Made by a program: the position numbers and the translations under genes. The notes beneath the pieces were generated by a model. The model was not told the origin of the DNA and did not search any database. It saw only the letters and a program-made list of their open reading frames with translations. Positions 62,273-64,000 of a stretch of 64,000 nt of DNA are shown piece by piece. How positions within the stretch are numbered: the first letter of the stretch is position 1; each line of letters begins with the position of its first letter. Source of the DNA: Adineta vaga (lineage: Eukaryota > Rotifera). The stretch lies in assembly GCA_021613535.1 (NCBI GenBank), contig CP075497.1, positions 1,984,001-2,048,000 on the forward strand, given 5' to 3'.

Positions 62273-62521
62273 CGTCAAGATGAAACTTACTTGATGTTGA
62301 TAAAAATTACCCATAACTTTATTAAATTCATAAGGTATAAATAGTGTAAGGAATGAAATCATTTTGATAAGTAAGAATTCGTTTGTAGGAATTCTATTTT
62401 TCATAATCGTTTAATTAATTGTTTAATAGATTGGTGAATTTGTATGTAGAACGAACAAAATCTGTATTGAATCAGTATGAAAATTATTCTTAGTAATAAA
62501 TAGATAATAAAATATTTCTAT

Positions 62522-62692
62522 TTAAATTCGATTGATCCAAATATATAAATCAAAAGGATAATCTTCACTATTAAATTCAGCAGTTATATCTAATCCAAGT
62601 TTTTCGATTTCTTTTTTAATCGAACATATTTCATTTGTCTTTTTTCTTTCATGATTGTGTAGATACGTTAATTTAGGCAAATGTTTAATTAA
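62522..62692 (-). pseudogene. Truncated C-terminal gene end abutting G-rich repeats
   Basis: The complement encodes LIKHLPKLTYLHNHERKKTN, then EIEKLGLDITAEFNSEDYPF and LYIWINRI before a stop. It looks like the natural end of a protein (LRR-type LPKLTYL followed by a compact helix-strand unit). Upstream it is cut off exactly where the (TGTGGG)n tract begins, and the frame through the repeat is meaningless (Thr-His repeats). Taken as a 3' gene remnant; the family is not identified. Confidence 0.4.
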
Positions 62693-62795
62693 GGGGTGGG
62701 TGTGGGTGTGGGTGTGGGTAGGAGTGCTAGTTGTATCTGGCCCCCACCACACCCACACTCACATCCACACACCTACTCACAACCACATCCACCCT
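62693..62795. repeat. Telomere-like inverted motif C (largest)
   Basis: GGGGTGGGTGTGGGTGTGGG continues to about 62723. After about 17 nt it is followed by CCCCCACCACACCCACACTC and degenerate CACATCCACA units to 62795. The TGTGGG unit matches the telomere repeat reported for bdelloid rotifers, from memory of that literature. G-rich strand first, C-rich second. Confidence 0.65.
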
Positions 62796-62848
62796 TCATA
62801 TTTTCCAGTTTTTAGAATTCTATAATGAAATAAAACAATGAACACGGA

Positions 62849-63508
62849 TTATTCATGATTTTCTTTATTGATTTTTGAATGATTAATAATTAAATATCCT
62901 CGTGACTCTGATGCCATTTTATCTTCTGTACACATCATTCGTACTAAATCTTTCAAAGATAACCAATGATGAGGAAATCTTATGTTATTTGGATCCAAAA
63001 TGAGAACATGATCTGTTTTTGGATTGAATCCACCAATTAAAGCAAAATGTCCACTTTGATGAATATAATCTTTATCTCGAATATAATATTGTCTCCAATA
63101 ATTAATAATAATAAAATTATTTTCGTTAAGAAGATCTTCACGAAATATTTTTTCATATGAATAATTTTGACAATAATGTATTTGAGAAGATATTCCACAA
63201 AGATGAAGAATTTTCGCTAGATTAATTAATGTTATTCCATTTGACATATAATCTTTTGCAATTGTTGAATAAATTAATGATTGATTCCATTTTTGAATTG
63301 GTAATAATGTTTTTAATAATGTTGATATGCAAGCAATACCACAAAATGAAAGATGTTCTTGATATTCAAAATAAGAATTAAGATAATCATATGCAATATG
63401 AAATGATTGAGAAAAAAACTCTTCGCCACTTGACGAAGATAAAGGGATTATCACAGATGGATACCACAGATCTGTTGGAATTTGTGTTTTAAATGTATTA
63501 GCATCCAT
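62849..63508 (-). CDS. Phytochelatin synthase (219 aa, intronless)
   Basis: Gamma-glutamylcysteine dipeptidyl transpeptidase (papain-like fold) that makes phytochelatins from glutathione and so detoxifies Cd and other metals. The catalytic triad is visible. C56 is in YQEHLSFCGIACISTLL, H154 in QSGHFALIGGFNPKTDHVLI, and D172 in LILDPNNIRFPHHWLSL. C56 has the same residue number as in Arabidopsis PCS1. The length is that of the catalytic domain alone, without the Cys-rich C-terminal sensor domain of plant and animal enzymes, as in the short bacterial type. A single exon plus the short form suggests horizontal origin or retroposition. A stop-free frame and conserved triad suggest it is active. 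Confidence 0.88.
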   Translation of the reverse strand: MDANTFKTQIPTDLWYPSVIIPLSSSSGEEFFSQSFHIAYDYLNSYFEYQEHLSFCGIACISTLLKTLLPIQKWNQSLIYSTIAKDYMSNGITLINLAKILHLCGISSQIHYCQNYSYEKIFREDLLNENNFIIINYWRQYYIRDKDYIHQSGHFALIGGFNPKTDHVLILDPNNIRFPHHWLSLKDLVRMMCTEDKMASESRGYLIINHSKINKENHE

Positions 63509-64000
63509 TTAATAATTATTTTGACAGATTTATATTGAGTTTCCTTTTCTTACGAAATACGGAAGGCTTTTACGCAATATAATGATTCATTCGCTAAATA
63601 GGAACAAATCATAATCAACCTCAAATGATAGATATCACATATTTACAGTTTTTTTATTTATTTCAATCATAATTCTAAAATCAACTAAAATCTTCCATAC
63701 TCCATTATCATTATAGACAACATAATTCAAATAAGAACTTTCTTATTGATTTGATTTGCAAAAATAATAAATAACTTATTATTTCATAAAAGTATTTTTC
63801 TATGGAAATATATACAAACAATTTGATTAATAAAAAAGAAATCTACATGAATTGAAATAAAAGATCAAAATCTGGTTGAACAAAAACTAGGCTTTGGAAA
63901 ACACTGTTGGCTGAATTTTCAAGTTGACATAATTCGATTGGTGAAAAGCATGATATCGAAAATAATGAGCATTGGTATTTAAACAATATTTTCTTGACTT
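63509..64000. other. Upstream flank of phytochelatin synthase
   Basis: AT-rich sequence to the window edge. No gene or recognisable metal-response element seen. Confidence 0.35.

Noticed and set aside
62693-62795. True chromosome fusion point
   Set aside because: The arrangement fits, but similar inverted motifs at 34.6 and 62.2 kb make a repeat family more likely than repeated fusions.

Overview
This window looks like nuclear DNA from a bdelloid rotifer (Adineta/Rotaria type). It is AT-rich and has many introns of about 50-60 nt with GT...AG ends. Typical metazoan genes (PRPS, SART3, NOS1AP, eukaryotic pyrophosphatase) sit beside probable foreign or lineage-specific genes: a bacterial-type NAD synthetase, an intronless phytochelatin synthase, and F-box/LRR and signalling-domain families that I recognise from bdelloid proteomes. 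TGTGGG-like tracts fit the bdelloid telomere repeat. The species call is inference. Exon maps were built by hand from reading frame, splice sites and homology.

Layout. 0-8.2 kb: the tail of an upstream gene, a CCDC81-type HU-domain protein, a small single-pass membrane protein, ribose-phosphate pyrophosphokinase (10 exons), a bZIP-like protein, and a reverse-strand single-domain NAD synthetase. 8.7-16.6 kb: a 1,315-bp direct duplication, apparently identical at both sites. It carries a crotonase pseudogene and the 3' half of an inorganic pyrophosphatase gene; only the distal copy has a complete pyrophosphatase. A small two-exon gene lies between the copies. 17.3-20.6 kb: a coiled-coil gene, an intronless secreted protein and a convergent signalling-domain gene. 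20.6-39.4 kb: gene-poor, with F-box/LRR remnants, foldback and TIR elements, a minisatellite built from short palindromes, and a telomere-like motif. 39.4-46.0 kb: NOS1AP, SART3 and a CCHC zinc-knuckle gene. 46.0-56.6 kb: a 10.6-kb stretch of simple sequence with no recognisable gene. 56.6-63.5 kb: a SUEL-CUB-C-type-lectin membrane receptor, a convergent glycosyltransferase-like gene, a second zinc-knuckle paralogue, a truncated gene end against G-rich repeats, and phytochelatin synthase.

Several genes have an orphan 3' splice acceptor a few bases before the start codon. Two pairs of genes lie about 100 bp apart head to tail. Both features fit spliced-leader trans-splicing and small operons, which are known in bdelloids. 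There is no single pathway here. The most distinctive items are the recent copy/gene-conversion event, the possibly domesticated zinc-knuckle pair with conserved core promoters, the NAD synthetase with an altered PP-loop, and the group of undescribed short repeats.
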